DNA of 18,974 nucleotides from Burkholderiaceae bacterium (GCA_023258775.1 JALQWJ010000004.1:1-18974), one strand, 5' to 3'. Shown: positions 1-8,950, counted from the stretch's first letter. Numbers and translations: made by a program. The notes: generated by a model not told the origin, from the sequence alone.

Positions 1-213
1 CATTTGTCGAATCTCCAATCTGCGCAGTTCCTCATGGCGATTGGCGCAGGCACGATGCCTTGTGTGATCGCAGCGCATTTAAGTCGACAAAATAATCATC
101 CCGATCGGGTTCGGAACACCATGCGTGAGTATCTTGGCCAGGCATTCTCAGAGCGTTTGATTATCGCTGAGCAAGATTGTGGCTTTGACTGGCAAGACGT
201 GAAGCGTGTATAA
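1..213 (+). CDS. MBL-fold metallohydrolase, C-terminal fragment (5' end outside window)
   Basis: The frame is open from the first base of the window and stops with TAA at 211-213, so only about the last 70 residues are present. The fragment starts HLSNLQSAQFL and later has AAHLSRQNNHP and EQDCGFDW. These match my recollection of the C-terminus of YycJ/WalJ-type metallo-beta-lactamase-fold hydrolases, where a conserved HLSN segment is followed by an HLSxxNN segment carrying a late metal-site histidine. The family hydrolyses phosphodiester or nucleic-acid substrates; the substrate here is unknown. The gene is followed at once by a strong terminator, so it ends its transcription unit. Family assignment rests on the C-terminal motifs alone; the core HxHxDH motif is outside the window. 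Confidence 0.65.
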   Translation, partial: HLSNLQSAQFLMAIGAGTMPCVIAAHLSRQNNHPDRVRNTMREYLGQAFSERLIIAEQDCGFDWQDVKRV

Positions 214-214
214 C

Positions 215-241
215 AAAAAAGCCGGCAAAGCCGGCTTTTTT
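215..241. terminator. Bidirectional Rho-independent terminator
   Basis: A perfect 12-bp inverted repeat, AAAAAAGCCGGC and its complement, encloses an AAA loop. The GCCGGC stem is flanked by an A-run on one side and a T-run on the other, so it can end transcription from both directions. It sits two bases after the stop of the plus-strand MBL gene and 50 bases after the stop of the minus-strand lipoprotein gene, exactly where a shared terminator for convergent genes is expected. Confidence 0.93.
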
Positions 242-291
242 GTTTTTCGCTTGTCTCAAAAGACTAGCAACGAAAAGTAGCCTCGCGCCAA

Positions 292-510
292 TTACTTCTT
301 GGCAGGCTCAGCAGGTGCTGCTGCAGGAGCGGCTGCATCCTTATTCTCGGGTGCAGGTGCTGCTGCGTCTTTGTTTTCAGGTGCTGGTGCAGCGGGTGCA
401 GCAGCGGGTGCTTCGGCTTTGGGAGCCTCGGCGGGCTTGGCTTCTTCTTTCTTCTGGCAACCGGCCAGGGCAAGAGCTAAGAGCGATGCGATCAAAAGCG
501 ACTTCTTCAT
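292..510 (-). CDS. Small Ala/Pro-rich lipoprotein
   Basis: A 72-residue protein with a lipoprotein signal peptide: charged MKK start, hydrophobic stretch to about residue 16, and lipobox LAGC with the acylated cysteine at residue 18. The mature part is low-complexity and rich in Ala, Pro, Glu and Lys. It contains a perfect 10-residue tandem repeat, PAPENKDAAA, at residues 42-51 and 52-61. At DNA level the two copies differ at synonymous positions, which argues that the peptide is coding and under selection. An AAGGAAA ribosome-binding site lies about 6-8 bases before the ATG. No enzymatic domain fits in 54 mature residues. By analogy with other such peptides it is a membrane-anchored, extended periplasmic peptide of unknown role. 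Confidence 0.82.
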   Translation of the reverse strand: MKKSLLIASLLALALAGCQKKEEAKPAEAPKAEAPAAAPAAPAPENKDAAAPAPENKDAAAPAAAPAEPAKK

Positions 511-631
511 GTGTTTTCCTTTCGTTACGACAAATAAATCGGTATAAATGCTGTCCGAGGATTATGACAGTTTGCCTCGAAACAAAGCTGACGGAACATA
601 CTAACGTCAAACGAGTGCAGGCAAGACGGGA

Positions 632-1963
632 TTATAGCCGTTGGGAATGCTTCTCACTGCAAAAGGCTATCCAGCCCTGTAAATACCAGTCAAATAACTG
701 ATCAATTAGTGGTTGAAATTCAACAGTTTTCTTGCATTCACTTGCATCTTGCGGTTTCGTGACAACATTTAAGTTTCGTGTAGGGGTATTTGACAAATCA
801 ATCGTCATCATCGCGGCAAAGCCATGTTTGAGTTGTGCAGCCTGCACATAGCGCTGATCCGCCAGTGCTCGAAGCAAATCATTCGGTGGACCCGCGTCTT
901 CGCCATTAAGCCAGGTCCTGCGGCTGTCGTAGACCATGCGACTTGAAGGGTGGAGCGCAACGCCCCGTCGCAATGCTTGCGCTAACCAATGGTGCTTTGT
1001 TGGCAGTTTTCGAGGCCCTTCGAACCAGGCATTTGAAGCGGGTTCGCTCAGATAACGGCCAAGCGCTTGTTCGAAGACTCGCTTGTCGCTGCGAAAGTCC
1101 TGGGCCCACTGCTTGAGTTGTCGTGCAAGCTTTTCTGGGATTCGCCCAGCCTGCTTTGAAGCGCGTACCCCTTTGTCCTGATAGCGTGGATTTGGACCCG
1201 AGAGCGACTCAGCCGCTTCAATCAGAAAATGCTGAAGAAATTCATGACGCGATGGCGCACGAAAGCCAACAGACCATGTACTACAGGGTTCGAGCGCAAG
1301 GCCATCATGGGCCCAGCGCGGGGGCAAATAAAGTGCATCCCCGGGTTCAAGTATAGCCTCGCACTGAGGTGTAAATTGTCTTAATAATTTTAGCGGTTTA
1401 TCTGGTTGAAACGATTGTTCACGTTGATAGCCCCACTGCCAGCGGCGCCTGCCAACGCCTTGGACGAGAAAAACATCGTACTCGTCCAGATGCGGTCCTA
1501 CACCGCCTCCTGTTGCAGCAACGCTGATCATGACATCATCGATTCGTGCATGTGCCAGGAAGTCAAAGGACATGCGTAAACCGTAAGCTTGCTCGTGATT
1601 GCGATCCATACCCTGTAACAAGATAGTCCATTGTTTGCCACGAATACTTGGCAGACGGTCAAAAGGCCCTTCTTGCATGGTCCAGTCCTTGTGTCGACAT
1701 CTGATCAGTCGACTTGCGATGTCGTCGCGTGCTGCATAAGCCAGCAAATTATCAAGCGACGAATCCACCGCTGATGGGCTGACAAACTGTCGCAAAACCA
1801 TCGGTTTTTGCTGCCAATATTGCGCAAGAAACTGGGCTACACTGAGTCTTCCCCAGTGTAGTTCGCAAGCTTTCGCGGCTTTGAATGCGGTTTTTGCTGG
1901 ATTGGATGATTTCATGAAGGATTGAACTGATGGCCGAGGCAAGGGCGTCGAAACATCTAGCAT
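632..1963 (-). CDS. roxA: Ribosomal protein uL16 3-hydroxylase-type JmjC/cupin oxygenase (RoxA/YcfD family)
   Basis: A 443-residue Fe(II)/2-oxoglutarate oxygenase of the JmjC-like cupin type. The segment GPHLDEYDVFLVQGVGRRRW holds the HxD iron ligands (H158, D160) and PPRWAHDG holds the distal histidine (H219). This arrangement and the long C-terminal winged-helix part are typical of RoxA, which hydroxylates an arginine of ribosomal protein L16. An N-terminal LHWGRLSVAQFLAQYWQQKP segment matches where the E. coli protein starts, so about 30 residues here are extra. ATG at 1963 is the first start and ATG at 1915 (residue 17) is an alternative; neither has a clear Shine-Dalgarno site. The gene is divergent from the FKBP gene with only about 34 bases between starts, and the lipoprotein gene follows 121 bases downstream on the same strand. 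The exact target protein is inferred from family. Confidence 0.85.
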   Translation of the reverse strand: MLDVSTPLPRPSVQSFMKSSNPAKTAFKAAKACELHWGRLSVAQFLAQYWQQKPMVLRQFVSPSAVDSSLDNLLAYAARDDIASRLIRCRHKDWTMQEGPFDRLPSIRGKQWTILLQGMDRNHEQAYGLRMSFDFLAHARIDDVMISVAATGGGVGPHLDEYDVFLVQGVGRRRWQWGYQREQSFQPDKPLKLLRQFTPQCEAILEPGDALYLPPRWAHDGLALEPCSTWSVGFRAPSRHEFLQHFLIEAAESLSGPNPRYQDKGVRASKQAGRIPEKLARQLKQWAQDFRSDKRVFEQALGRYLSEPASNAWFEGPRKLPTKHHWLAQALRRGVALHPSSRMVYDSRRTWLNGEDAGPPNDLLRALADQRYVQAAQLKHGFAAMMTIDLSNTPTRNLNVVTKPQDASECKKTVEFQPLIDQLFDWYLQGWIAFCSEKHSQRL

Positions 1964-1997
1964 ACCAAGCTACTTAGCCTTGGGGCAGGGAGGTCAT

Positions 1998-2474
1998 TTG
2001 AGCGAGGATAAGCGAGTTGCCTACGGACGATGGGTGAGTCTAAGTTATCGAATTTATGATAGTCAGGCGGAGCCTATTGAACCGGAGGCTCGAAGTCTGG
2101 TTTATTTGCATGGCCTTCAAAAGGACTTGTTTCCAAAAATTGAGCATGCCATTGAGGGTCTTGATGTGCAGGCAAGACTGTCCTTGTATTTAGAGCCGGC
2201 TGATACATTCGGCGACTATGATGAGCAATTGATTCATTTGGTGGCACGTGATTCGCTGCCCGCATCGCTTGAGGCAGGAATGAGCTTTGAAGGACTGCCT
2301 GGTGGGACCAATGATGGCCTTCTCTATACGGTCACCGATTTCACTGATGCGGTCGCGGTACTCGATGGCAATCATCCTCTCGCGGGCATGGGTTTACGAT
2401 TTGATATTGAGGTTTTAGATATCTGGGACGCAACGCCCGAAGAGATCGAAGCTTGTGAATTACAGGATGATTAA
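1998..2474 (+). CDS. SlyD-like FKBP-type peptidyl-prolyl cis-trans isomerase
   Basis: About 158 residues with the SlyD/FkpA-type layout: a split FKBP domain (VSLSYRIYD near the start and LVYLHGL), an inserted chaperone-type flap ([25 protein letters not shown]) and the return strand [22 protein letters not shown] that is highly typical of the family. It would catalyse prolyl isomerisation and assist folding in the cytoplasm; no signal peptide is seen. The metal-binding His-rich tail of E. coli SlyD is absent and the tail is acidic (ELQDD). No ATG is available upstream. I chose TTG at 1998 because GGGAGG at 1988-1993 lies just before it and the protein then starts close to the family N-terminus; TTG at 1980 is the in-frame alternative. 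The stop overlaps the mutS stop by 4 bases (convergent). Confidence 0.82.
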   Translation: MSEDKRVAYGRWVSLSYRIYDSQAEPIEPEARSLVYLHGLQKDLFPKIEHAIEGLDVQARLSLYLEPADTFGDYDEQLIHLVARDSLPASLEAGMSFEGLPGGTNDGLLYTVTDFTDAVAVLDGNHPLAGMGLRFDIEVLDIWDATPEEIEACELQDD

Positions 2475-5119
2475 TAATGCTGATCGCTGATTTTTTTCAA
2501 TTCATAAAGCAGGGCTTGCGCATCTCGCGGGCTGATCTCATCGGGATTAATTGACTGCAAGGCTTGGCGAATCGCTTGTTCAAAAGCGGATGTTATTGGT
2601 TGGTTAGCGGCAAGTGCATCAACGACTTGAAGCGATTGAACAGGTTCAGATTCGATCATCGTGCTGAACAAGTCGGGTTGGATCAAACGTTCTCTGGAGG
2701 CTTGTTCAAGATTTTCGAGCAAGTGGCTCGCCTTGCGTGTGACCGTCGATGGTAGTCCTGCAAGCCGAGCAACCTGGATGCCGTAGCTACGGCTTGCGGC
2801 TCCCTCGCGAACCTGATGTAAAAACTTGATCGTTCCCCGGCCTTCAGCTGCACTTAAATGCAAATTGAATACTGCCTCAAGGCGCTGAGGCAGACTCGTT
2901 AGTTCGAAGTAATGTGTTGCGAACAAGCATAGGCTTCGATTACCTTGGGCAAGTTGCTCGGCGATGGCTTGGGCAAGCGCAAGTCCATCATAGGTCGAGG
3001 TACCACGTCCAATTTCATCCATTAACACCAGCGAGTGCTTGCTCGCATGGTGCAAGATTGCGGCAGCCTCTGTCATCTCGACCATAAAAGTAGATCGACC
3101 GCCTGCTAAATCATCGCTGGCACCGATACGGGTAAAAATACGATCGAAAATGCCGAGCTGACAGCTTTTCGCAGGCACGAAAAAGCCGCAGTGCGCCATG
3201 AGGACTGTGAGGGCAATTTGCCTCATGTAGGTAGACTTGCCGCCCATGTTTGGGCCGGTAATGATGGCCATACGTCGTTGTTCATGCATTTCACAGTCGT
3301 TGGCAATGTAGCTTTCAACAAGTGTTTCAAGCACCGGGTGTCGGCCCTGTTCGATGCGCAACCATTGGTCTGTCGCGAATTCAGGCTGGCACCATTGCGA
3401 GGCGATTGCAATTGAGGCGATCGACTGTGCAACATCGATTCGGGCAATTGCCTGGCCGGCGGCTTGTAAGGCTGGAACATGATTGAGCAATGCGCTAAGT
3501 AAAGCCTCGTAAAGCTTGCGCTCTCGGGCAAGTGCCCGCTCTCTCGCAGAAAGCGCCTTGTCTTCGAAGGCTTTCAGTTCGGGCGTAATAAATCGCTCTG
3601 CATTTTTTAGCGTTTGTCTTCGGCGATAGTCGTCTGGGACGCGCGAGAGCTGTCCCTGACTTACTTCGATATAAAAACCGTGCACGCTGTTAAAAGCCAC
3701 CTTCAACGTCGAGATGCCGCTGCGTTCGCGTTCCTTGATTTCAAAAGCTGCCAGGTAATGGTCGCAGTCACGATCGAGTGTCCGTAGTTCGTCAAGTTCC
3801 TCATCAAAACCATCACGGATTACCGCGCCGTCACGCAAATGGCCTGCCGGCTCATCGAGAAGTTGCTGCTTGAGATCGTTCAATAGTTTTGGATCAAGAT
3901 TAAGCGCGTCGAGCTCCGATTGAAAAGCCTCGGGTAGCATGACCATCAAACTTGGTAATGCTGCAAGCGCTTGGCGAAGCGAGGCTAGCTCGCGGGGCTT
4001 TATCGAAGCAAGTGCGATTCGCGTGGCTAGTCGTTCAAAGTCAACCATCGCATCAAGCTTCGCGATCAGGTTCTCGTCGAGCAGGGGTACAAGGGCTCGA
4101 ACTTGTTGCTGCCTTTGCCCGATTTCAAGCCAATCACGAATCGGGTGAAGCAAGCGATGCCGTATTAGCCTTGATCCAGCAACCGTTCTACATTGATCAA
4201 GGCGATTTAGCAGGCAATGGCTTGTCCCGCCATGCAGGCTTTCGACGAGCTCTAGATTTCGGCAAGCGACATGATCGAGTGTGAGGTAGGCCTCGCTTCG
4301 CCAGCGTCGAATTGATTGCAGGTGAGGTAAGGCTGCGTCATCACTTAAACCGCTATTTTTTGCGGCGTATTCGATCAGCGCATTAGCGGCGGTTTGAAGT
4401 GCAGGTTCATGAGCAATTTCATAGCCTTTCATCGATGCAACGCCCAGTCGCTCTTTGAGTTTGCGCTGCGCACGTTCAGGCTCAAAGTACCAGTCGGCTA
4501 GCGGCTTAATGACAATGGATTCGAGTGACGAAGTCATCAGCGTTGGCTGCAAGCTGTCTGGGACCAGTAGCTCGACACATTGCATGGTTTTGAGAAAGTC
4601 TGCCAGATCAACCCAGTCAAGCTCACACAGCATGCATTCGCCCGAGGCGAGCGACATCCAGGCGAGCGCCGCCCGATGCCGCTCCTTGGATCGCGCAACC
4701 GCGGCCAGGCATCGCTCTTCGCGTTCGGGAAGTAAACCCTCATCGGTTAGCGTTCCAGGAGTTACCACTCGGAGCACTTGTCGTTCAACAGGTCCTTTAC
4801 TGGTAGCTGGGTCCCCAATTTGCTCGCAGATCGCAACCGATTCGCCCGCCTTGACCAAACGCGCGAGGTACTGTTCCAATGCGTGAACAGGAACACCAGC
4901 CATACGAATTGCTTGTTGGTTTGAATGGCCTCGGCTTGTGAGGGTGATACCTAATAGTTTGGCACCGCGCTCGGCGTCATCGCCAAAGAGTTCGTAAAAG
5001 TCCCCCATTCTATAAAACAGAAGAACATTCTGATAATTAGATTTGATGCGCAAATACTGTTGCATCATCGGGGTATGTCCGGCCAATGGTGCCGATGCTT
5101 CTTCGGTGGTGGTCTTCAC
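2471..5119 (-). CDS. mutS: DNA mismatch repair protein MutS
   Basis: 882 residues, normal full length for bacterial MutS. The mismatch-reading motif FYELF is at residues 41-45 (Phe and Glu that contact the mispair). Domain order is as usual: mismatch-binding, connector, lever and clamp, then ATPase. The Walker A loop GPNMGGKS is at 622-629, followed by the ABC-type segments [14 protein letters not shown] and [16 protein letters not shown] (Walker B), and ATHYFEL. The C-terminal dimer or tetramer region is present. MutS recognises base mismatches and recruits MutL. The start is GTG at 5119, preceded by a moderate AAGAG ribosome-binding site. Convergent with the FKBP gene and divergent from the acyl-CoA dehydrogenase gene at 5365. 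No sign of disruption. Confidence 0.97.
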   Translation of the reverse strand: MKTTTEEASAPLAGHTPMMQQYLRIKSNYQNVLLFYRMGDFYELFGDDAERGAKLLGITLTSRGHSNQQAIRMAGVPVHALEQYLARLVKAGESVAICEQIGDPATSKGPVERQVLRVVTPGTLTDEGLLPEREERCLAAVARSKERHRAALAWMSLASGECMLCELDWVDLADFLKTMQCVELLVPDSLQPTLMTSSLESIVIKPLADWYFEPERAQRKLKERLGVASMKGYEIAHEPALQTAANALIEYAAKNSGLSDDAALPHLQSIRRWRSEAYLTLDHVACRNLELVESLHGGTSHCLLNRLDQCRTVAGSRLIRHRLLHPIRDWLEIGQRQQQVRALVPLLDENLIAKLDAMVDFERLATRIALASIKPRELASLRQALAALPSLMVMLPEAFQSELDALNLDPKLLNDLKQQLLDEPAGHLRDGAVIRDGFDEELDELRTLDRDCDHYLAAFEIKERERSGISTLKVAFNSVHGFYIEVSQGQLSRVPDDYRRRQTLKNAERFITPELKAFEDKALSARERALARERKLYEALLSALLNHVPALQAAGQAIARIDVAQSIASIAIASQWCQPEFATDQWLRIEQGRHPVLETLVESYIANDCEMHEQRRMAIITGPNMGGKSTYMRQIALTVLMAHCGFFVPAKSCQLGIFDRIFTRIGASDDLAGGRSTFMVEMTEAAAILHHASKHSLVLMDEIGRGTSTYDGLALAQAIAEQLAQGNRSLCLFATHYFELTSLPQRLEAVFNLHLSAAEGRGTIKFLHQVREGAASRSYGIQVARLAGLPSTVTRKASHLLENLEQASRERLIQPDLFSTMIESEPVQSLQVVDALAANQPITSAFEQAIRQALQSINPDEISPRDAQALLYELKKISDQHY

Positions 5120-5173
5120 AAAACTGACTCTTGAGCAAACATTCAGGATCGATTGGCTTTGCGGCGTACAGGA

Positions 5174-5200
5174 TTGAATTGACGTGATTTATCGATTCAA
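5174..5200. promoter_or_regulatory. Possible operator (TTGAAT-N15-ATTCAA) in the mutS / acyl-CoA dehydrogenase gap
   Basis: The 245-base gap between divergent mutS and the first acyl-CoA dehydrogenase gene has no ORF that looks real. Within it, TTGAAT and ATTCAA form a 6-bp inverted repeat with centres 21 bases apart, about two helical turns. This suits a dimeric repressor of the kind that often controls acyl-CoA genes. A TTGACG hexamer lies inside the repeat, but no well-placed -10 box follows at 17 bases, and a GTTTAAAC palindrome is at 5211-5218. Six-base arms can occur by chance, so this is weak. Confidence 0.2.
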
Positions 5201-5364
5201 AGGCGCTTTAGTTTAAACCCCGAATCATGAAAGCTCGCGCGCACATCAATGTGGCTCAGTGAAGGTCGATGAGGGTGAATGGCTCAGTTCGAAACCCTGA
5301 AGCTGGACAATTTTGGTCTAAGTCCTGACACTTCTGCCTCCGACTCTGAAAAAAAGGCTCTGGC

Positions 5365-6525
5365 ATGTCTGAAAGCTTGTTTTCGTTCGAACCTGTGCAA
5401 TTACCAGCGAATGCCGTCGCGTTACGAGACGAAGTGCGCCTTTTTGTCGCTGAGCACATCAAGGCGGCTGCTTTCGACCCGCGCCTGAATGCCTGGGGTA
5501 CAAGGCATCCAGCCTTTTCAAGAGCCTGCGGGGCCATGGGATATATCGGGATGTGTTGGCCTAAACGATATGGGGGTCATGAAAGATCGGCCCTGGAGCG
5601 CTTTGTGGTGATCGAGGAGCTTTTGGCTGCTGGGGCTCCTGTGGGGTGCCATTGGGTTGCCGATCGCCAAAGTGGTACACAGATTCTCAGGCACGGAAGC
5701 GAAGAGGCCAAGCAGACAATCATTCCGAAAATTGTAAAGGGTGAATGTTATTTCAGTATCGGTATGAGCGAGCCCGACTCGGGATCCGATCTTGCAGCAG
5801 TCCGTTGTCGCGCGAGACGGATTGAGGGCGGCTGGCAAATTACAGGGTCAAAGGTTTGGACGAGCGCAGCGCACATGGCGCACTACCTTATCTTGCTCGC
5901 AAGAACACAAGCCGTAGAAGAAGATCGTCATGCTGGATTGACTCAGTTCATTGTTGATACCTCCGAGCCTGGTTTCGCAACCAGACCGATCTATAATTTG
6001 TATGGTGCACATGAGTTTAACGAAGTTATTCTGGATAATTACTTCGTGCCGGATGCCATGGTGCTTGGTGAGGTTGGCCAGGGATGGCGCCTGGTCACCG
6101 GCGAGCTTGCTTTTGAACGATCAGGACCCGATCGATTTATGAGCACCTTCCAGCTTTTGCTGGATTCGATTCGCCAGCTAAGCCAAGCGGGCGACGCGGA
6201 CCGTCAGTGCCTTCAGGATCTTGGTCGCTTGATTGTGCACCTATCGAGCTTGCGCCGGATGTCGAGCTCGATCGCTGGAAAGCTCGAACGCGGTGAGAAT
6301 CCGGCGATTGAAGCAGCCTTGGTCAAGGACTTGGGCACAGCATTCGAACGTGAAGTACCTGAAGTGTTTCGACGCCTTCTAGCGATTGAGCCATCGATGG
6401 GATCGAGTGCTGCGTATGATGAGAACCTAGGGATGAGCTTGTTGCGATCGCCGTCATTTACCCTGCGCGGTGGTACCCGAGAAATCTTGCGCGGCATGAT
6501 TGCCCGCGGACTCGGATTGCGTTAA
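5365..6525 (+). CDS. Acyl-CoA dehydrogenase, large subunit-like (alpha of a probable heteromeric pair)
   Basis: 386 residues with the full acyl-CoA dehydrogenase fold: helical N-domain with WPKRYGG (64-70), FAD/substrate loop SEPDSGSD (135-142), then W(Q)ITGSKVWTS, a beta-domain and a C-terminal helical domain ending RGGTREILR. FAD-dependent alpha,beta-dehydrogenation of an acyl-CoA is expected. The Glu used as catalytic base in medium-chain enzymes (before GT near the C-terminus) is replaced by Gly369. E251 in FERSGPDR lies where isovaleryl-CoA-type and alpha2beta2 enzymes carry the base, so activity is plausible. An AAGG site precedes the ATG. The second dehydrogenase gene begins 10 bases after its stop, so the two are co-transcribed and probably form one enzyme. 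Substrate unknown. Confidence 0.88.
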   Translation: MSESLFSFEPVQLPANAVALRDEVRLFVAEHIKAAAFDPRLNAWGTRHPAFSRACGAMGYIGMCWPKRYGGHERSALERFVVIEELLAAGAPVGCHWVADRQSGTQILRHGSEEAKQTIIPKIVKGECYFSIGMSEPDSGSDLAAVRCRARRIEGGWQITGSKVWTSAAHMAHYLILLARTQAVEEDRHAGLTQFIVDTSEPGFATRPIYNLYGAHEFNEVILDNYFVPDAMVLGEVGQGWRLVTGELAFERSGPDRFMSTFQLLLDSIRQLSQAGDADRQCLQDLGRLIVHLSSLRRMSSSIAGKLERGENPAIEAALVKDLGTAFEREVPEVFRRLLAIEPSMGSSAAYDENLGMSLLRSPSFTLRGGTREILRGMIARGLGLR

Positions 6526-6535
6526 GGGGAATTGA

Positions 6536-7618
6536 ATGGACGCTTTTCATCCCGTGAGCGCTGAAGATGACATGCTGCAAACCATTGACCGGATCGCAGG
6601 CGACTTCCTGAAACAAATGACGATCCGGGCTGCCGAGGACGGCATCTTTCAGCACGATCTATGGTCCGCCCTCAGCGAGGTTGGACTCACAACAGCGATG
6701 CTTCCAGAGTCCGCCGGCGGCTTAAGCCTTGGACTTCGCCAGATGTGCGAGTTGCTGGAAAGATGTAGCTACCATGCAATGCCGGTGCCTATTGCTGAAA
6801 TGGCTTTGGCTCAGGCTCTGGTTTCGGCTTGTGACCATCATTGGTGCGGTCCGATTGCTAGAGCTTTAATCTCTCGATTTGATGCTGATCGAGACAAAAT
6901 AGTGATGACTGCTGCACTCCAAAAAAGCGAGTCAACGATCGCAAGAGTGCCATGGGCAGGCCGTGCGCAGATTTTATGTCTGGTCGATCACCAAGACAGG
7001 CTTTTAATGCTTGATGATTCAAAAGCTTCTTGGCAAATTCTTCATGCGAGACGTAACCTCGCGGGCGAGCCGCGCGATGATGTTCAGTTCGACATCCTTA
7101 GCGGCGTCGTCGCAGCAGGTAGCAAGGGACTGTTTAGCCAATTCGAACAAATTGGCGCCCTCGTGAGAACAGCACAAATGAGCGGTGCTATTTCAAGAAC
7201 GCTACAACTATCAATTTGTTATGCAAATGAGCGCAAGCAATTTAATCGTCCTATTGCCAAGTTTCAGGCCGTGCAGCATATGCTTGCCGTGCTTGCTTCG
7301 CATGCTGCTGCAGCTAAGGCTGCCTATCAGGCTGCACTTGATGTGGTCGAATCCGAACCATGGTCGGCGCGAACAAGCTGGTCGGTGGCGATAGCAAAAG
7401 CCCGAATGAGCGAAGCGGCTGGGCTTTGCGCTGACCTTGCCCATCAAGTGCACGGTGCGATGGGTTTTACGCGTGAACACAGCCTGCACCGTTTTACTCG
7501 TAGGCTCTACGCATGGCGCGATGAGTTTGGTCATGAAGCTTATTGGCAGGCTAGGGTTGGCGAATGGACCCTTGAGCTAGGTGCTGATGCGATTTGGGAC
7601 CATTTGGTGCGTCATTAA
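6536..7618 (+). CDS. Acyl-CoA dehydrogenase, small subunit-like (beta of a probable heteromeric pair)
   Basis: 360 residues of the acyl-CoA dehydrogenase family but divergent in the N-terminal half. The early segment keeps LPESAGGLSLGLRQMCELLE, yet the SEPxSGSD-type loop that binds FAD and substrate is not recognisable and the middle region is degenerate. The C-terminal domain is well kept: ANERKQFNRPIAKFQAVQ (FAD-contacting ERxQF) and HQVHGAMGFTREHSLHRFTRR. This split, with one subunit keeping the substrate loop and the other the C-terminal FAD contacts, is the pattern described for alpha2beta2 acyl-CoA dehydrogenases such as the ChsE/FadE pairs of steroid side-chain oxidation. AGGGGAATTGA before the ATG is a strong ribosome-binding site. 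The gene is convergent with the iron-dehydrogenase gene after a 120-base gap that shows no terminator or gene. Confidence 0.85.
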   Translation: MDAFHPVSAEDDMLQTIDRIAGDFLKQMTIRAAEDGIFQHDLWSALSEVGLTTAMLPESAGGLSLGLRQMCELLERCSYHAMPVPIAEMALAQALVSACDHHWCGPIARALISRFDADRDKIVMTAALQKSESTIARVPWAGRAQILCLVDHQDRLLMLDDSKASWQILHARRNLAGEPRDDVQFDILSGVVAAGSKGLFSQFEQIGALVRTAQMSGAISRTLQLSICYANERKQFNRPIAKFQAVQHMLAVLASHAAAAKAAYQAALDVVESEPWSARTSWSVAIAKARMSEAAGLCADLAHQVHGAMGFTREHSLHRFTRRLYAWRDEFGHEAYWQARVGEWTLELGADAIWDHLVRH

Positions 7619-7738
7619 ATAGGTACCGATGATCGCAATATCAACATCCAACGCGGCTAAACAATCCCTGCTGAGCTATCTAAGGCGCCCATGTCAATGT
7701 TGAGCACCACAAATAGCAGTGACGACGAGTTGGCTCAA

Positions 7739-8917
7739 CTAAAGCATTTCTTTTAAGAGCGGTATTAAGGTCTCGGCATTTGGAATACTCCGAGGATTCG
7801 TTGGGATCCAGCGATCATGCATACAAAGTCTTGCAAGTTCAGGTAATTGCTCGGCTTGGATACCGTAGTCGGTAAGCCGACTCGGCAGGCCAAGTTCACA
7901 AACGAGTTGCTCAATCGAATCAGCCAAATTGCCATCATGGACGCCCATTGCCTTGGCAAGGAGCGCTTGCGCATCGTGATTGACTGTCGCATTAAATCGC
8001 AGAACGCTAGCAAGCGTGATGCATGAGGTCATACCATGCGGTACCTTTGCCCATGAGCCAAGGAGATGTCCGATGGCATGACTTGCGCCCTTGCTCACGC
8101 CCGACTGCGAGCCAACCATGGATAGCCACATGCCAATTTGACAGTCGAATCGGGCTTGTAAATCAGTGGGATTGGACAAACAGCGCTTGAGCGCTTGGGG
8201 AAGAAGACTGATTGCCTGCAAGTCAGCCGCTTGCGAGAAAGCTTGTGCCTGAATAGACAGATAGCCTTCGACGGCGTGATCGATCGCCCGAATGCCAGAG
8301 GAAAGCCAAAGTGGCATCGGCGTCGCGAGTGTGAGCGCTGGGTCCAGAATGACATGAGCCGGCACGGCATAGGGATGCAGCACGCTTTCCTTGATACCGG
8401 TTTTCGTATTGGTCATGCCGGCATAAGCAGTGAATTCCCCCGCTGAAAGTGTTGTCGGTAGCGCAATCATTCGATGTTTGGGTTTGCTTAATCCCGGCGC
8501 AGGTTTTCCAGCGACTGCTATCAGGCGATTCATCGCCTCAACGCTATCGATTTTGTTTGATAGACATAATGAAACAATCTTGCCTGCGTCGGTTTGCGAA
8601 CCCCCGCCGAGTGTGATGAGAATCTCGGCTTTTACTTTTGCCGCAGCCTGCGCTGCTGCAAAGACTGCCTCCCGTGGCGTATGCGCACTCACCCCGTCAA
8701 ATGTACCTACAAGGCGTCCGCCAAGCATGTTCTCAAGCCTTGCGAGATCATTACTTCGAGTCTTAAGGGTTTTGCTCACAAGCACGAAACAGCGCTGGCC
8801 CTCATGCTCGGAAAGGGCTATTTCAAGTGCCTGGTCAAAAGGCTGTCCAAAAAAAATACCCTCAACCTTGGGGGGGCGGTAAGCGCCTGCCTTATACACA
8901 TTCTCTGTAATTTTCAT
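7739..8917 (-). CDS. Iron-type (group III) alcohol dehydrogenase / maleylacetate reductase family protein
   Basis: 392 residues from the chosen ATG. The N-terminal Rossmann-like half has GGGSQTDAGK (104-113, NAD(P) binding) and ALPTTLSAGEFT; the helical half has DPALTLATPMPLW, GIRAIDHAVEGYLS, GASHAIGHLLG and VPHG. The family reduces or oxidises small alcohols, aldehydes or keto-acids with NAD(P)H. The usual first iron ligand, Asp four residues before the first ligand His, aligns with Arg210; an Asp is instead directly before that His (D213, H214). Later histidines at about 280, 284 and 294 are kept. Metal use is therefore uncertain. A TTG at 8932 is in frame, but ATG at 8917 fits the family start better. 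It lies 77 bases downstream of the crotonase gene on the same strand, so the two may be co-transcribed. The precise reaction is unknown. Confidence 0.8.
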   Translation of the reverse strand: MKITENVYKAGAYRPPKVEGIFFGQPFDQALEIALSEHEGQRCFVLVSKTLKTRSNDLARLENMLGGRLVGTFDGVSAHTPREAVFAAAQAAAKVKAEILITLGGGSQTDAGKIVSLCLSNKIDSVEAMNRLIAVAGKPAPGLSKPKHRMIALPTTLSAGEFTAYAGMTNTKTGIKESVLHPYAVPAHVILDPALTLATPMPLWLSSGIRAIDHAVEGYLSIQAQAFSQAADLQAISLLPQALKRCLSNPTDLQARFDCQIGMWLSMVGSQSGVSKGASHAIGHLLGSWAKVPHGMTSCITLASVLRFNATVNHDAQALLAKAMGVHDGNLADSIEQLVCELGLPSRLTDYGIQAEQLPELARLCMHDRWIPTNPRSIPNAETLIPLLKEML

Positions 8918-8950
8918 AATGATCTCGCTCAACGATATAGCTTACAGAGC

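Noticed and set aside
631..636. TATAAT on the minus strand at the roxA stop, as promoter for the lipoprotein gene
   Set aside because: A consensus -10 is present, but the nearest TTGCAG hexamer is 20 bases away and it overlaps the roxA stop codon; too weak to annotate.
240..701. Long plus-strand ORF opposite the lipoprotein gene
   Set aside because: It overlaps a minus-strand gene with a clear lipobox and ribosome-binding site. Its open frame is a by-product of the Ala/Pro-rich (GC-biased) coding on the other strand, and the product is Gln/Arg/Leu-rich with no recognisable domain.
4455..4886. 143-codon plus-strand ORF inside mutS
   Set aside because: Antisense to well-conserved mutS; Ser/Arg-rich composition typical of a shadow frame; no ribosome-binding site or family match seen.
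7628..7755. Two tiny plus-strand ORFs (about 24 and 21 codons) in the gap between the second acyl-CoA dehydrogenase and the iron-type dehydrogenase
   Set aside because: No convincing ribosome-binding site, no hydrophobic or repeat character, and lengths expected by chance; the second runs into the end of the dehydrogenase gene.
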